Shown one piece after another: positions 1-7,074 of a stretch of DNA of 64,000 nucleotides. This DNA comes from an uncultured Agathobacter sp. (GTDB lineage: Bacteria; Bacillota; Clostridia; Lachnospirales; Lachnospiraceae). Location of the stretch: NCBI GenBank assembly GCA_934359755.1, contig CAKRLV010000006.1:62001-126000 (forward strand), written 5' to 3'. The first letter of the stretch is position 1, and every line of letters begins with the position of its first letter. The translations under genes and the position numbers were made by a program. The notes below the pieces were generated by a model. That model made no database searches. It was given only the letters and a program-made list of their open reading frames with translations, and was not told the origin of the DNA.

Positions 1-1
1 T

Positions 2-697
2 ACTGGTAATTTTGGAAATATTCTTGCTGCATTCTATGCAAAGAACATGGGACTTCCAATTGGCAAATTAATATGTGCATCTAATGAGAATAAGGTATTA
101 TATGATTTCTTTAGTACAGGTACATATGATAAGAATCGTGAGTTTATTCTTACAAGTTCACCTTCTATGGATATCCTTATTTCATCTAACTTAGAGAGAC
201 TTATTTATAATATCGCTGGTAATGATGCAGCTAAGAATGCTGAACTTATGAAACAGTTACAGACTACAGGCAAGTATGATATTACAGCTGATATGAAGAA
301 CAAGTTAGATGATTTCTATGGTAATTATACAAGTGAGCAGGAGACAGCAGAAGTTATAAAAGCATTATATGAGAAGACTGGATATATCATCGATACACAT
401 ACAGCAGTAGCGGCAGGTGTATACGGCAAATACAAAGCGCAGACAGGTGATAATGATACAAAGACTGTTATAGCATCTACAGCAAGCCCATTCAAGTTCA
501 CAAGAAGTGTAATGAATGCTATTGATTCTAAGTATGATTCTATGGAAGATTTTGAGCTTGTAGATGAGTTGTCGAAGCTTGGTAATGTTAAGGTTCCACA
601 GGCAATCGAAGAGATTAGAACAGCACCAGTACTTCATGATACAGTTTGTGAAGTAGACCAGATGCCTTCAGTTGTTAAGAAATATCTTGGAATGTAA
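2..697 (+). CDS. thrC: Threonine synthase, C-terminal part (5' end outside window)
   Basis: Threonine synthase converts O-phosphohomoserine to threonine with pyridoxal phosphate, the last step of threonine synthesis in the cytoplasm. The open frame already runs at base 2 and reads TGNFGNILAA, which matches the phosphate-gripping glycine loop of this family (usually SGNFGN). It is followed by the family's LICASNENKVLYDFF stretch and a helical C-terminal region. About 231 residues are present, so roughly the first half, including the PLP lysine, lies upstream of the window. The ATG at 47 is internal, not a start. The gene ends at a strong palindromic terminator shared with the converging minus-strand genes. 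Identity is confident from family knowledge; completeness upstream cannot be judged. Confidence 0.9.
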   Translation, partial: TGNFGNILAAFYAKNMGLPIGKLICASNENKVLYDFFSTGTYDKNREFILTSSPSMDILISSNLERLIYNIAGNDAAKNAELMKQLQTTGKYDITADMKNKLDDFYGNYTSEQETAEVIKALYEKTGYIIDTHTAVAAGVYGKYKAQTGDNDTKTVIASTASPFKFTRSVMNAIDSKYDSMEDFELVDELSKLGNVKVPQAIEEIRTAPVLHDTVCEVDQMPSVVKKYLGM

Positions 698-742
698 TTA
701 TTTAATATAGAGAAAGTTATTAATATAAAATTTCTAATACAT

Positions 743-770
743 AAAAGAAGCGTCAGTTGACGCTTCTTTT
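743..770. terminator. Bidirectional rho-independent terminator between thrC and the CheX-like gene
   Basis: A perfect 13-bp inverted repeat (arms 743-755 and 758-770) with a two-base loop, flanked by A and T runs so that both strands end in a U tract. It lies exactly between two converging genes. Confidence 0.85.
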
Positions 771-784
771 ATGTATGTATTTAA

Positions 785-1687
785 TTAATCTAAATCACTT
801 TTCTTTTTTACCTCAAGTATGAAATTGACAATTCCGAAGGAATATAGAATTGGGAAATAATATGCATCATGTTCAAAAGTAATGATAGAATTCTCAATAT
901 GCTCAGGGGCTGAGATTGAAAGTTCCAAAGAATAATCATTTGAACAATTCACAATAAAAAGTCCATTATGGAGATTTAGGAAGTCATCTAAGGAAGCCTG
1001 AACATACTCATCATATTCGGTAAACTGGTCTCCAACATATCTCGATGCAAATTCTATAGCTGTTGCTTCATCCATATTAAGGTATGCAGAAACAGAATAA
1101 TCTCCAATAATCTCCTGAACAACACAACATTCAGTAGGAAATTCTTTAACACGCTCAGATGAAAGAGGAGTAAAATCCTCACCCACAAAACGAATGAAAT
1201 TATTGAATAATAACTCTAAGAACATTTTGCCAAATTTAGAAACAGGTGTCTCAGACATAATGAAGAAATTCTCGAATAATCGGGAAATACTTTCCTGATT
1301 CTCTATAGTCATGTCGAATTCTATCATCTCATTCTTAGAGCGATAATCTGCAATAATATTCTCTAAGTCGGAATTGGTAATTATACCATCATCGACAAGA
1401 ACCTGTCCAAGTAAAAGGAAATCAGGGTTCTGCGTCTTTAATAAATCAACAACCTGCTCATTTGTTAAAAAGCCATGTTCAATAGCTAATTCTCCGAATT
1501 TTTTATCATAATGAGTCTGTAAGATAACTATCTGATCTACTTCTGATGCAGTCATAAGACCGGCATGCATAGCGAGTGTACCTAGCTTCATATGCTGTGA
1601 GGACTGCTTTTGCATAGCGGCAAAAAGCTGTTCCTGATTCACATATCCCTGAGAGAGCAGGTAGTTTCCAAAAAATTGTGTATACAT
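785..1687 (-). CDS. MshEN-repeat / CheX-like protein (putative phosphatase partner of the CheY-like regulator)
   Basis: A 300-residue cytoplasmic protein with no membrane segment. The first 115 residues hold four similar units of the form LGxxLxxxGxxxxxxLxxxxxxQ (near 6-28, 34-56, 64-86 and 92-115), as in the MshEN/GspE N-terminal fold; some MshEN domains are known to bind cyclic di-GMP. The last 140 residues resemble CheX/CheC phosphatases of CheY-P, with a D-x-x-N-x-x-x-G stretch (LDDFLNLHNG) where the family has E-x-x-N. The ATG at 1687 follows a GAAGGGAG site located in the end of the regulator gene, three bases away, so the two are almost certainly translationally coupled. Seen: repeats, domain order, coupling. 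Inferred: CheY-P phosphatase activity and possible ligand control. An Asp in place of the usual Glu is a caution for catalysis. Confidence 0.65.
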   Translation of the reverse strand: MYTQFFGNYLLSQGYVNQEQLFAAMQKQSSQHMKLGTLAMHAGLMTASEVDQIVILQTHYDKKFGELAIEHGFLTNEQVVDLLKTQNPDFLLLGQVLVDDGIITNSDLENIIADYRSKNEMIEFDMTIENQESISRLFENFFIMSETPVSKFGKMFLELLFNNFIRFVGEDFTPLSSERVKEFPTECCVVQEIIGDYSVSAYLNMDEATAIEFASRYVGDQFTEYDEYVQASLDDFLNLHNGLFIVNCSNDYSLELSISAPEHIENSIITFEHDAYYFPILYSFGIVNFILEVKKKSDLD

Positions 1688-1690
1688 AAT

Positions 1691-2068
1691 TTATCTCCCT
1701 TCGATAAATTTTGTTAGAATATCTATTACCTGCTGTGAATCTAAAGGTTTTTGAACAAAATCCTTAGCGCCAGCCTGGAGTGCACATTTAAGCTGAGACT
1801 GTGTACCAACTGAAGAGGCAATAAAAATAACAGCATTCGGATCATAGTTAATAATCTCCTCAATTGCAATATTACCATCTTTCTTAGGCATAACTATATC
1901 AAGGAATACTATGTCAGGATTGGTTTCTTTATATTTGTCTATTGCGCCCTGCCCATCTGATGCTTCGATAAATTCAGGCTTTCCAAGAGTTGAAATCATA
2001 TCCTTAAGTTGTTTTCTTGCAAGAATAGAATCGTCGCAAATAAGTATTTTTAAATTGTCAATTGTCAT
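1691..2068 (-). CDS. CheY-like single-domain response regulator
   Basis: A 125-residue receiver domain with no output domain. The acid pocket is D12-D13, the phosphoacceptor is D57 in FLDIVMP, the switch Ser/Thr lies in IASS (near 85-86) and the conserved lysine is K107 in QKPL. This is the full set needed for phosphorylation, so it should act by protein contact as CheY does. The ATG at 2068 is chosen over a TTG at 2074 because it sits eight bases after AAAGGAG. It is the first gene of a two-gene minus-strand operon with the MshEN-CheX protein. No kinase lies nearby, so the input is unknown. Whether it controls motility or another process cannot be told here. Confidence 0.88.
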   Translation of the reverse strand: MTIDNLKILICDDSILARKQLKDMISTLGKPEFIEASDGQGAIDKYKETNPDIVFLDIVMPKKDGNIAIEEIINYDPNAVIFIASSVGTQSQLKCALQAGAKDFVQKPLDSQQVIDILTKFIEGR

Positions 2069-2100
2069 TTCCAAGGCTCCTTTAAAAATAGTATATGTAT

Positions 2101-2129
2101 ATTTTACACTAAAAAAATTGAATTATCAA
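2101..2129 (-). promoter_or_regulatory. SigA-type promoter for the CheY-like / CheX-like operon
   Basis: On the minus strand TTGATA (2129-2124) and TAAAAT (2106-2101) are separated by exactly 17 bases, placing the start of transcription about 20-25 bases before the regulator's start codon. Confidence 0.6.
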
Positions 2130-2224
2130 TCATTAAATGTGACTTTTTTACTATTTGTAAAAACTGATAAAAATACTTATTATAAGTTCGTTAAATAATG
2201 GAAAAAACTGTCGGGAATTTTTGG

Positions 2225-2253
2225 TTGAAATTTTACACATGATAAAGTATAAT
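2225..2253 (+). promoter_or_regulatory. Strong SigA-type promoter for the 6S-like RNA
   Basis: TTGAAA (2225-2230) and a consensus TATAAT (2248-2253) are spaced 17 bases apart. The predicted start near 2260 is ten bases before the first arm of the closing stem of the RNA. Confidence 0.7.
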
Positions 2254-2259
2254 CAAGTT

Positions 2260-2505
2260 ACCAAAACAAGTGAATACTTAGCCTGAGATGTACGATAATC
2301 CTGTATATTTAGAACCTACATTTACTTTTATGGGATTCTTATATTTTCTATTTGATGTCAGGCCGCATCAGTGCGTACGATGAGCTGCCATGCATTCTGC
2401 GTGGAGTTACAGCCAGTGGAAGACAGAGGATAGATTGCGGTTACCCACCTAGCAGTCAGCTAGGAGTCTAAATTGCAGGAACCGGCATTTTGGGTATTCA
2501 CAAAA
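2260..2505 (+). ncRNA. ssrS: 6S-like regulatory RNA (ssrS)
   Basis: No protein frame fits here, but the sequence is richly self-complementary. GTGAATAC (2270-2277) pairs perfectly with GTATTCAC (2494-2501). Inside that, TCCTG (2299-2303) pairs with CAGGA (2476-2480) and ATTTAGA (2307-2313) with TCTAAAT (2467-2473). Smaller hairpins sit within: AGAACC..CAT with ATGGG.TTCT (2311-2337) and CCTAGC/GCTAGG (2448-2464). A long rod closed at its ends with internal hairpins is the architecture of 6S RNA, which binds SigA RNA polymerase as a promoter mimic; the CCCACCTAG hairpin also resembles Firmicute 6S RNAs as I recall them. GCCTGA (2281-2286) can alternatively pair with TCAGGC (2358-2363), so two folds compete. 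The structure is seen; the 6S name is an inference. It has its own promoter and a downstream terminator. Confidence 0.55.
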
Positions 2506-2582
2506 GATAATTTACAAAAGATTGCATTTTCAAATACCAAAGATTTTAAAGCGCAAAAGAATATTATGAATTACAGAAGATG

Positions 2583-2615
2583 AAGCTGTTGCACATAGTG
2601 CAACAGCTTATTTTG
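2583..2615 (+). terminator. Terminator after the 6S-like RNA
   Basis: A perfect 12-bp stem (2583-2594 with 2598-2609) and three-base loop, followed by ATTTTG. The U tract is short, so some readthrough into the SpoIID-like gene is possible. The 77 bases between the folded RNA and this hairpin are A-rich and show no other feature. Confidence 0.65.
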
Positions 2616-2641
2616 CGCTATAGAAGAAATTCTCTTATATA
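2613..2641 (+). promoter_or_regulatory. Possible promoter for the SpoIID-like gene
   Basis: TTGCGC (2613-2618) and TATATA (2636-2641), 17 bases apart, begin inside the tail of the preceding terminator. The match to the SigA consensus is moderate. Confidence 0.3.
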
Positions 2642-2669
2642 GCATAGAGCTGACTTGGGAAGGTGTATT

Positions 2670-4223
2670 ATGAAAAAGCTACTAACTATTATTTTTATTA
2701 TCATAGGATTTTGTGTTTTGATTACAGGCGTGATTATATTTTTGGAAATACGAAAGGATGAAAAAAAGATAGATAATCTTAGCGAAAATTATTATAATGC
2801 GGCATATATTACATCCTGTACAGGCGGATATATTTGTTTTGTCCACGATGGAAATGAATATGTCAGCAGCGGCAAATTAAAAGATTCGTATACAGGGCTT
2901 GCAGATATAGAGGCAAAAGATGGAAAGATAAAGAAAGTATACGCAATCAAATCGCTGTCAGATACGAAAAATCAGACAGAAAGTCAGTCACAGCCAGATG
3001 CACAGGACTTGACGGAAAGCACATTGCCGCCAGATACTCAGGTGAAAACTGACAGTCTGCCACAACCGGATACACAGTATGAAACAGCCGGTCATTCACA
3101 ATCGGATACACAGTCAGAAGAACAGATACAGGAAACATATGTGGATGATAATACTACATCTATAAAGGTCTTATTAAAGAATAAAAGTTCTTTATACCAT
3201 AAAGATATAAAAGTGACTGCAAAGAGTGAGATATACGTAAATGGGCAATCTACAGGAACCAGTTTTACTGCATCTGAATTTTTTGCAGATGGAAAGAATA
3301 AGAAGGTTACGTTAAGAAGTAGTAAAGAAGATGTTAAGCTTACATTTAAAAAGAAAAAATATGAGGGAACAATTACAATTACAAGTACAAAAATGGGATA
3401 TGTGATAGTCAATGAACTGCCGATTGAGACATATGTAAAGTATGTAATTCCGTCGGAAATGCCACTTGAGTTTTCTAAGGAGGCATTAAAGACACAGGCA
3501 GTCTGTGCTAGAACTTTTGCATATATGAATATAAAAAATCCAGCTTATAAACAGTATGATGCTAATCTTGATGATTCTACATCTTATCAGGTATATAATT
3601 CATGCGGTGCTCATGATAGTTCGAATCAGGCTGTTGATGAGACAAAAGGAATGGTTATTACATATAATGGTGAACTTATAAATTGTTATTATTTTTCAAC
3701 AAGTTCAGGAAATACGGAGAATATGCGTTTATGGGGAAGTGAGACACCAGCTTATATAAGTTCAGTTGAGTCTGAGGATAGTAATTCGCCGTATTACAGA
3801 TGGACAGCCAAAATAAATAAAAACAGCATTGTTAATTCTGATTATGGAAAGTTGAAAGATATTAAAGTGACAAAGAAAAGCGAACATGGCTATGCTATAA
3901 AGATTAAGGCAATCTTTGAACATGGTGAAATTGTATTTAAAGATGAAAATAAAATAAGAAGGTTTCTTGGCGGAGGCATTGATAGTATAATTTTATATAA
4001 TGGTCAGGTGAGAAAAGATTTGTCATCAATTCCAAGTTCATGTTTTGAAATTGGTGAATGTGGAGATAAATATATCACACTAAATGGAGCAGGGTTTGGG
4101 CATGATATTGGGCTTAGTCAGTATGGCGCAAATAAGCTTGCCGGTGAAGGGCAAAATTATGAGATGATAATCAGGTATTACTATAAAAATGTTGAAATTA
4201 AGGATGTAACTGGGCTATACTAG
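2670..4223 (+). CDS. Membrane-anchored SpoIID/LytB-domain protein
   Basis: A 517-residue protein with an N-terminal signal-anchor (KKLLTIIFIIIGFCVLITG), a low-complexity linker at about residues 100-150 with recurring P-D-x-Q units, and a C-terminal SpoIID/LytB domain from about 250. Family hallmarks visible are LPIETYVKYVIPSEMP, AVCARTFAY and GFGHDIGLSQYG. SpoIID is a lytic transglycosylase that acts on denuded peptidoglycan during engulfment; LytB-type relatives modify amidase activity in vegetative cells. The linker and the lack of a SpoIIQ/SpoIIR context suggest a paralogue and not the spoIID of the engulfment operon. The ATG at 2670 is chosen over a TTG at 2655 because GGAAGG lies six bases upstream. 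It is followed 27 bases later by the methyltransferase gene. Confidence 0.82.
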   Translation: MKKLLTIIFIIIGFCVLITGVIIFLEIRKDEKKIDNLSENYYNAAYITSCTGGYICFVHDGNEYVSSGKLKDSYTGLADIEAKDGKIKKVYAIKSLSDTKNQTESQSQPDAQDLTESTLPPDTQVKTDSLPQPDTQYETAGHSQSDTQSEEQIQETYVDDNTTSIKVLLKNKSSLYHKDIKVTAKSEIYVNGQSTGTSFTASEFFADGKNKKVTLRSSKEDVKLTFKKKKYEGTITITSTKMGYVIVNELPIETYVKYVIPSEMPLEFSKEALKTQAVCARTFAYMNIKNPAYKQYDANLDDSTSYQVYNSCGAHDSSNQAVDETKGMVITYNGELINCYYFSTSSGNTENMRLWGSETPAYISSVESEDSNSPYYRWTAKINKNSIVNSDYGKLKDIKVTKKSEHGYAIKIKAIFEHGEIVFKDENKIRRFLGGGIDSIILYNGQVRKDLSSIPSSCFEIGECGDKYITLNGAGFGHDIGLSQYGANKLAGEGQNYEMIIRYYYKNVEIKDVTGLY

Positions 4224-4250
4224 ACGAAATAAAATACAGGTGGATGAGAG

Positions 4251-5663
4251 ATGGAATTTAATTTACCAGAAGGATTTGAAGATAAAATAAAAGAAATAAT
4301 TGCAGACGAGTGGAATGAGTTTGAATATTGTTATCAGAATAACAAATATCAGGCTTTACGACTGAATCCGCTTAAGCTTAAAGAGAATGATTATTCTTTG
4401 GTGACAGAGAAATTTGCACCAGAAGAAGAAAGGGTGCCATGGGAGAAAAACGGACTATATTATTTAAGTGATATGCATCCGGGCAAACATCCATATCATG
4501 AGATGGGACTTTATTATATTCAGGAACCCAGTGCAATGTCGGCGGCTTCTATTCTTGGGGTAGAGCTAGGGATGAAGGTTCTTGATCTGTGCGCTGCACC
4601 AGGGGGGAAAAGTACCCAGCTTGCTTCATATCTGGGACAAAAGGGAATGCTTGTCTCGAATGAGATTAACAATACCAGATGCAGGATACTTTCTTCAAAT
4701 ATAGAGAGAATGGGAATAAGAAATGCTATTGTGACAAATGAGGATAGTTTCAGGCTCGCTGATAAATTTACTTCTTTTTTCCATGCAATACTGGTTGATG
4801 CGCCATGTTCAGGCGAGGGGATGTTTCGAAAAAATCCAGAGGCAATAAAAGAATGGAGTCCACAGCAGGTTTTGGTTTGTGCAAAGAGGCAGAGTGAAAT
4901 TCTTGATAATGCAGCAATGATGCTTAAGCCAGGAGGACATCTTGTGTATTCGACATGTACATTTTCAAAGGAAGAGAATGAAGAGGTTATAAGCAGCTTT
5001 CTTGAAAAACATCCGGATTTTATGTTGGACGGAAAAGATGCACCATGGTTTAGTAAGTCTCTTTTGGAGAAAAAAGGAGCATTTAGACTGTGGCCACACC
5101 GGTTAAAGGGCGAGGGGCATTTCGTAGCAGTGCTTGTTAAGGCTGGAACGTTAAATCTTATGGAAGAAGAGAAAATGCCGCCTCGCAGGAAAAAGAACAA
5201 GGCGGTTCTGCCAAAAGAGAAAATGGCATATTTTATGGAATTTTTAGAGAATACTTTGACAGATGGATTTATAAAAGAAATAGACACTGAAAGATTAGTT
5301 GAATTTGGAGAGCAGCTATATATGTTGCCGGAGGGCTGCCCTGATTTATCAGAGATTCATATACTAAGGGCAGGACTTCATCTTGGAGAGTTCAAGAAAA
5401 ACAGATTTGAACCGTCACATTCACTTGCACTTACATTATCGAAGGAAGATGTAAATAATTATATAAATCTGCCAGTAGATGATGACAGAGTCTGTCCGTA
5501 TTTTAATGGTATGGGAATTGCTGTGGATAGCGCTGATGATTATAGAGGAAAAAAAGGCTGGTGCCTTGTATGCATAGATGGTTATTCGGCAGGCTGGGGA
5601 AAGATAGCTGGAGCGATGATTAAGAATCATTATCCAAAAGGACTTAGGAAAGATTTAAAATAA
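4251..5663 (+). CDS. RsmF/RsmB-family rRNA (cytosine-C5) methyltransferase
   Basis: A 470-residue S-adenosylmethionine-dependent RNA m5C methyltransferase of the NOP2/Sun group. The SAM loop is CAAPGGKS (114-121). The two cysteines of this family are present: C186 in DAPCSGEG and C236 in STCTF, the latter expected to be the nucleophile. The C-terminal part after about 310 carries the RsmF/YebU-type extension with an RxGLxxG-like segment (RAGLHLGEFKKNRFEPSH). The likely target is a cytosine of 16S rRNA, but the position cannot be read from sequence. The start follows GGTGGATGAGAG. It sits between the SpoIID-like gene and the pheST T-box leader. Confidence 0.88.
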   Translation: MEFNLPEGFEDKIKEIIADEWNEFEYCYQNNKYQALRLNPLKLKENDYSLVTEKFAPEEERVPWEKNGLYYLSDMHPGKHPYHEMGLYYIQEPSAMSAASILGVELGMKVLDLCAAPGGKSTQLASYLGQKGMLVSNEINNTRCRILSSNIERMGIRNAIVTNEDSFRLADKFTSFFHAILVDAPCSGEGMFRKNPEAIKEWSPQQVLVCAKRQSEILDNAAMMLKPGGHLVYSTCTFSKEENEEVISSFLEKHPDFMLDGKDAPWFSKSLLEKKGAFRLWPHRLKGEGHFVAVLVKAGTLNLMEEEKMPPRRKKNKAVLPKEKMAYFMEFLENTLTDGFIKEIDTERLVEFGEQLYMLPEGCPDLSEIHILRAGLHLGEFKKNRFEPSHSLALTLSKEDVNNYINLPVDDDRVCPYFNGMGIAVDSADDYRGKKGWCLVCIDGYSAGWGKIAGAMIKNHYPKGLRKDLK

Positions 5664-5665
5664 AC

Positions 5666-5694
5666 TTGATGTTTTTTTAGGACTATGCTAGAAT
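5666..5694 (+). promoter_or_regulatory. Promoter for the T-box/pheST transcript
   Basis: TTGATG (5666-5671), a 17-base spacer ending in TGC, and TAGAAT (5689-5694): a SigA promoter with an extended -10. Transcription should begin near 5701, at the start of the leader. Confidence 0.7.
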
Positions 5695-5700
5695 AACACA

Positions 5701-5955
5701 AGTGTTAAAGGCGATGAATGTGTATAGTAGCATTTAATTCCACTATCAGAGATAGAGAGTCACTGGCTGAGAGCTTTCTTTAGTAAGGGTTATTTGTCGA
5801 AGTTCCCACAGGAGCTGCATAGATGAAGATAGAGTAGTTTGTGACGGTTGACTACACGTTACGTAGTAATTGAGAGCTCGGATATTTTGTTCGGGAATCA
5901 GGGTGGTATCGCGGAATATAAGTTTCGTCCCTATTTAGGGACGGAACTTTTTTTA
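5701..5955 (+). promoter_or_regulatory. T-box riboswitch (phenylalanine) with terminator
   Basis: A 5' leader that senses uncharged tRNA and controls pheST. The T-box itself is AGGGTGGTATCGCGG (5900-5914); its TGGT (5904-5907) would pair with the tRNA end UGGN-fashion, and T in the variable position fits the A discriminator of tRNA-Phe. The specifier region GAAGTTC near 5800 offers a TTC codon at 5803-5805, which is Phe. Stem I signatures AGAGAGTCACTGG and GAGAGC lie at 5753-5773. The intrinsic terminator is a 12-bp stem (5921-5932 with 5937-5948, one G-U pair) followed by seven T residues. Uncharged tRNA-Phe should favour the antiterminator and open the operon. Confidence 0.92.
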
Positions 5956-6028
5956 TGGGAAAGTTCTATTCCTATATAACGCTATAGAATTATATTCTTG
6001 AAACATGTTATAGCAAAGGAGAGTAATG

Positions 6029-7051
6029 ATGAAAGAAAAATTGCAGAAAATCAAGGAAAGTGCAATAGCAGAGATTGAAAATTCAGAAGGACTCGAGAAA
6101 TTAAACGAAGTCCGTCAGGCTGTTCTTGGTAAAAAGGGAGAGCTTACAGCTGTATTAAAAGGAATGAAAGATGTAGCTCCAGAAGACCGTCCAAAGGTTG
6201 GACAATGGGTTAATGAGACAAGAGAGGCTATCGAGGCTTTACTCGAAGAGAAGAAAGTAAGATTTGAGGAAGAGGCATTAAAGCGCAGATATGAGAGTGA
6301 GAAAATTGATGTCACGATGCCGGCACAGAAGTCTGCAAAAGGTAATCTTCATCCGGTAACACAGGTAAGAAACCAGCTTACCGATATATTTGCATCAATG
6401 GGATTTGAGATATATGAAGGAACTGAGATCGAGACAGATTATTATAATTTTACTGCACTCAATACACCACAAGATCATCCAGCCCGTGATATGCAGGATA
6501 CATTTTATTTGTCACCTGAATTTTTGCTTCGTACACAGACGTCGGCAGGTCAGGTTCATGTCATGGAAGCTAAGAAGCCGCCTATCAAGGTTGTTTCACC
6601 TGGTAAGGTATTCCGTTCAGATGATGATGCTACACACTCTCCAATGTTTACACAGATGGAAGGCCTTGTAGTTGATAAAGGAATTACACTTTGTGATTTA
6701 AAAGGTATGCTTGATGAGTTTGTTAAGAAAATCTTCGGAAATGGAACTTCAACAAGATTAAGACCATCATATTTTCCATTTACAGAGCCTTCTGTTGAGG
6801 TAGATGTAAGCTGTTTCCAGTGTGGCGGTAAAGGATGCAAGCTTTGCAAGGGTACTGGCTGGATTGAAGTACTTGGTGCAGGAGTTGTAAATCATAAGGT
6901 TCTTGAGGGCTGTGGAATTGATACTAATGAATACAGCGGATTTGCATTTGGTATTGGTATAGAGCGTGTTGCAATGCTTAAATATGGTATCAACAACATT
7001 AAATCATTGTTTGAATCAGATATCAGAGTATTGAAACAGATTGACGATTAA
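6029..7051 (+). CDS. pheS: Phenylalanyl-tRNA synthetase alpha subunit
   Basis: The catalytic alpha chain of the heterotetrameric class II enzyme that charges tRNA-Phe. An N-terminal coiled-coil arm (about 1-85) is followed by the class II core with HPVTQV, the motif 2 loop (FRSDDDATHSPMFTQMEG) and motif 3 (GFAFGIGIERVAML). A cysteine cluster CFQCGGKGCKLC near 260 is typical of Clostridial PheS. At 340 residues it is the normal length. Two ATGs are adjacent (6026 and 6029); 6029 lies seven bases after AAAGGAG and is preferred. It is controlled by the T-box leader and co-transcribed with pheT 23 bases downstream. Confidence 0.97.
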   Translation: MKEKLQKIKESAIAEIENSEGLEKLNEVRQAVLGKKGELTAVLKGMKDVAPEDRPKVGQWVNETREAIEALLEEKKVRFEEEALKRRYESEKIDVTMPAQKSAKGNLHPVTQVRNQLTDIFASMGFEIYEGTEIETDYYNFTALNTPQDHPARDMQDTFYLSPEFLLRTQTSAGQVHVMEAKKPPIKVVSPGKVFRSDDDATHSPMFTQMEGLVVDKGITLCDLKGMLDEFVKKIFGNGTSTRLRPSYFPFTEPSVEVDVSCFQCGGKGCKLCKGTGWIEVLGAGVVNHKVLEGCGIDTNEYSGFAFGIGIERVAMLKYGINNIKSLFESDIRVLKQIDD

Positions 7052-7074
7052 TTGTAGATATAAGGAGGCTTATT

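Noticed and set aside
2340..2505. tRNA or RNase P RNA in the intergenic RNA
   Set aside because: No cloverleaf or TpsiC-type arm, and no RNase P core motifs; the fold is a single long rod.
4520..5287. 255-codon open frame antisense to the rRNA methyltransferase
   Set aside because: The plus-strand frame has all catalytic motifs in order; the antisense product shows no recognisable features and no ribosome site.
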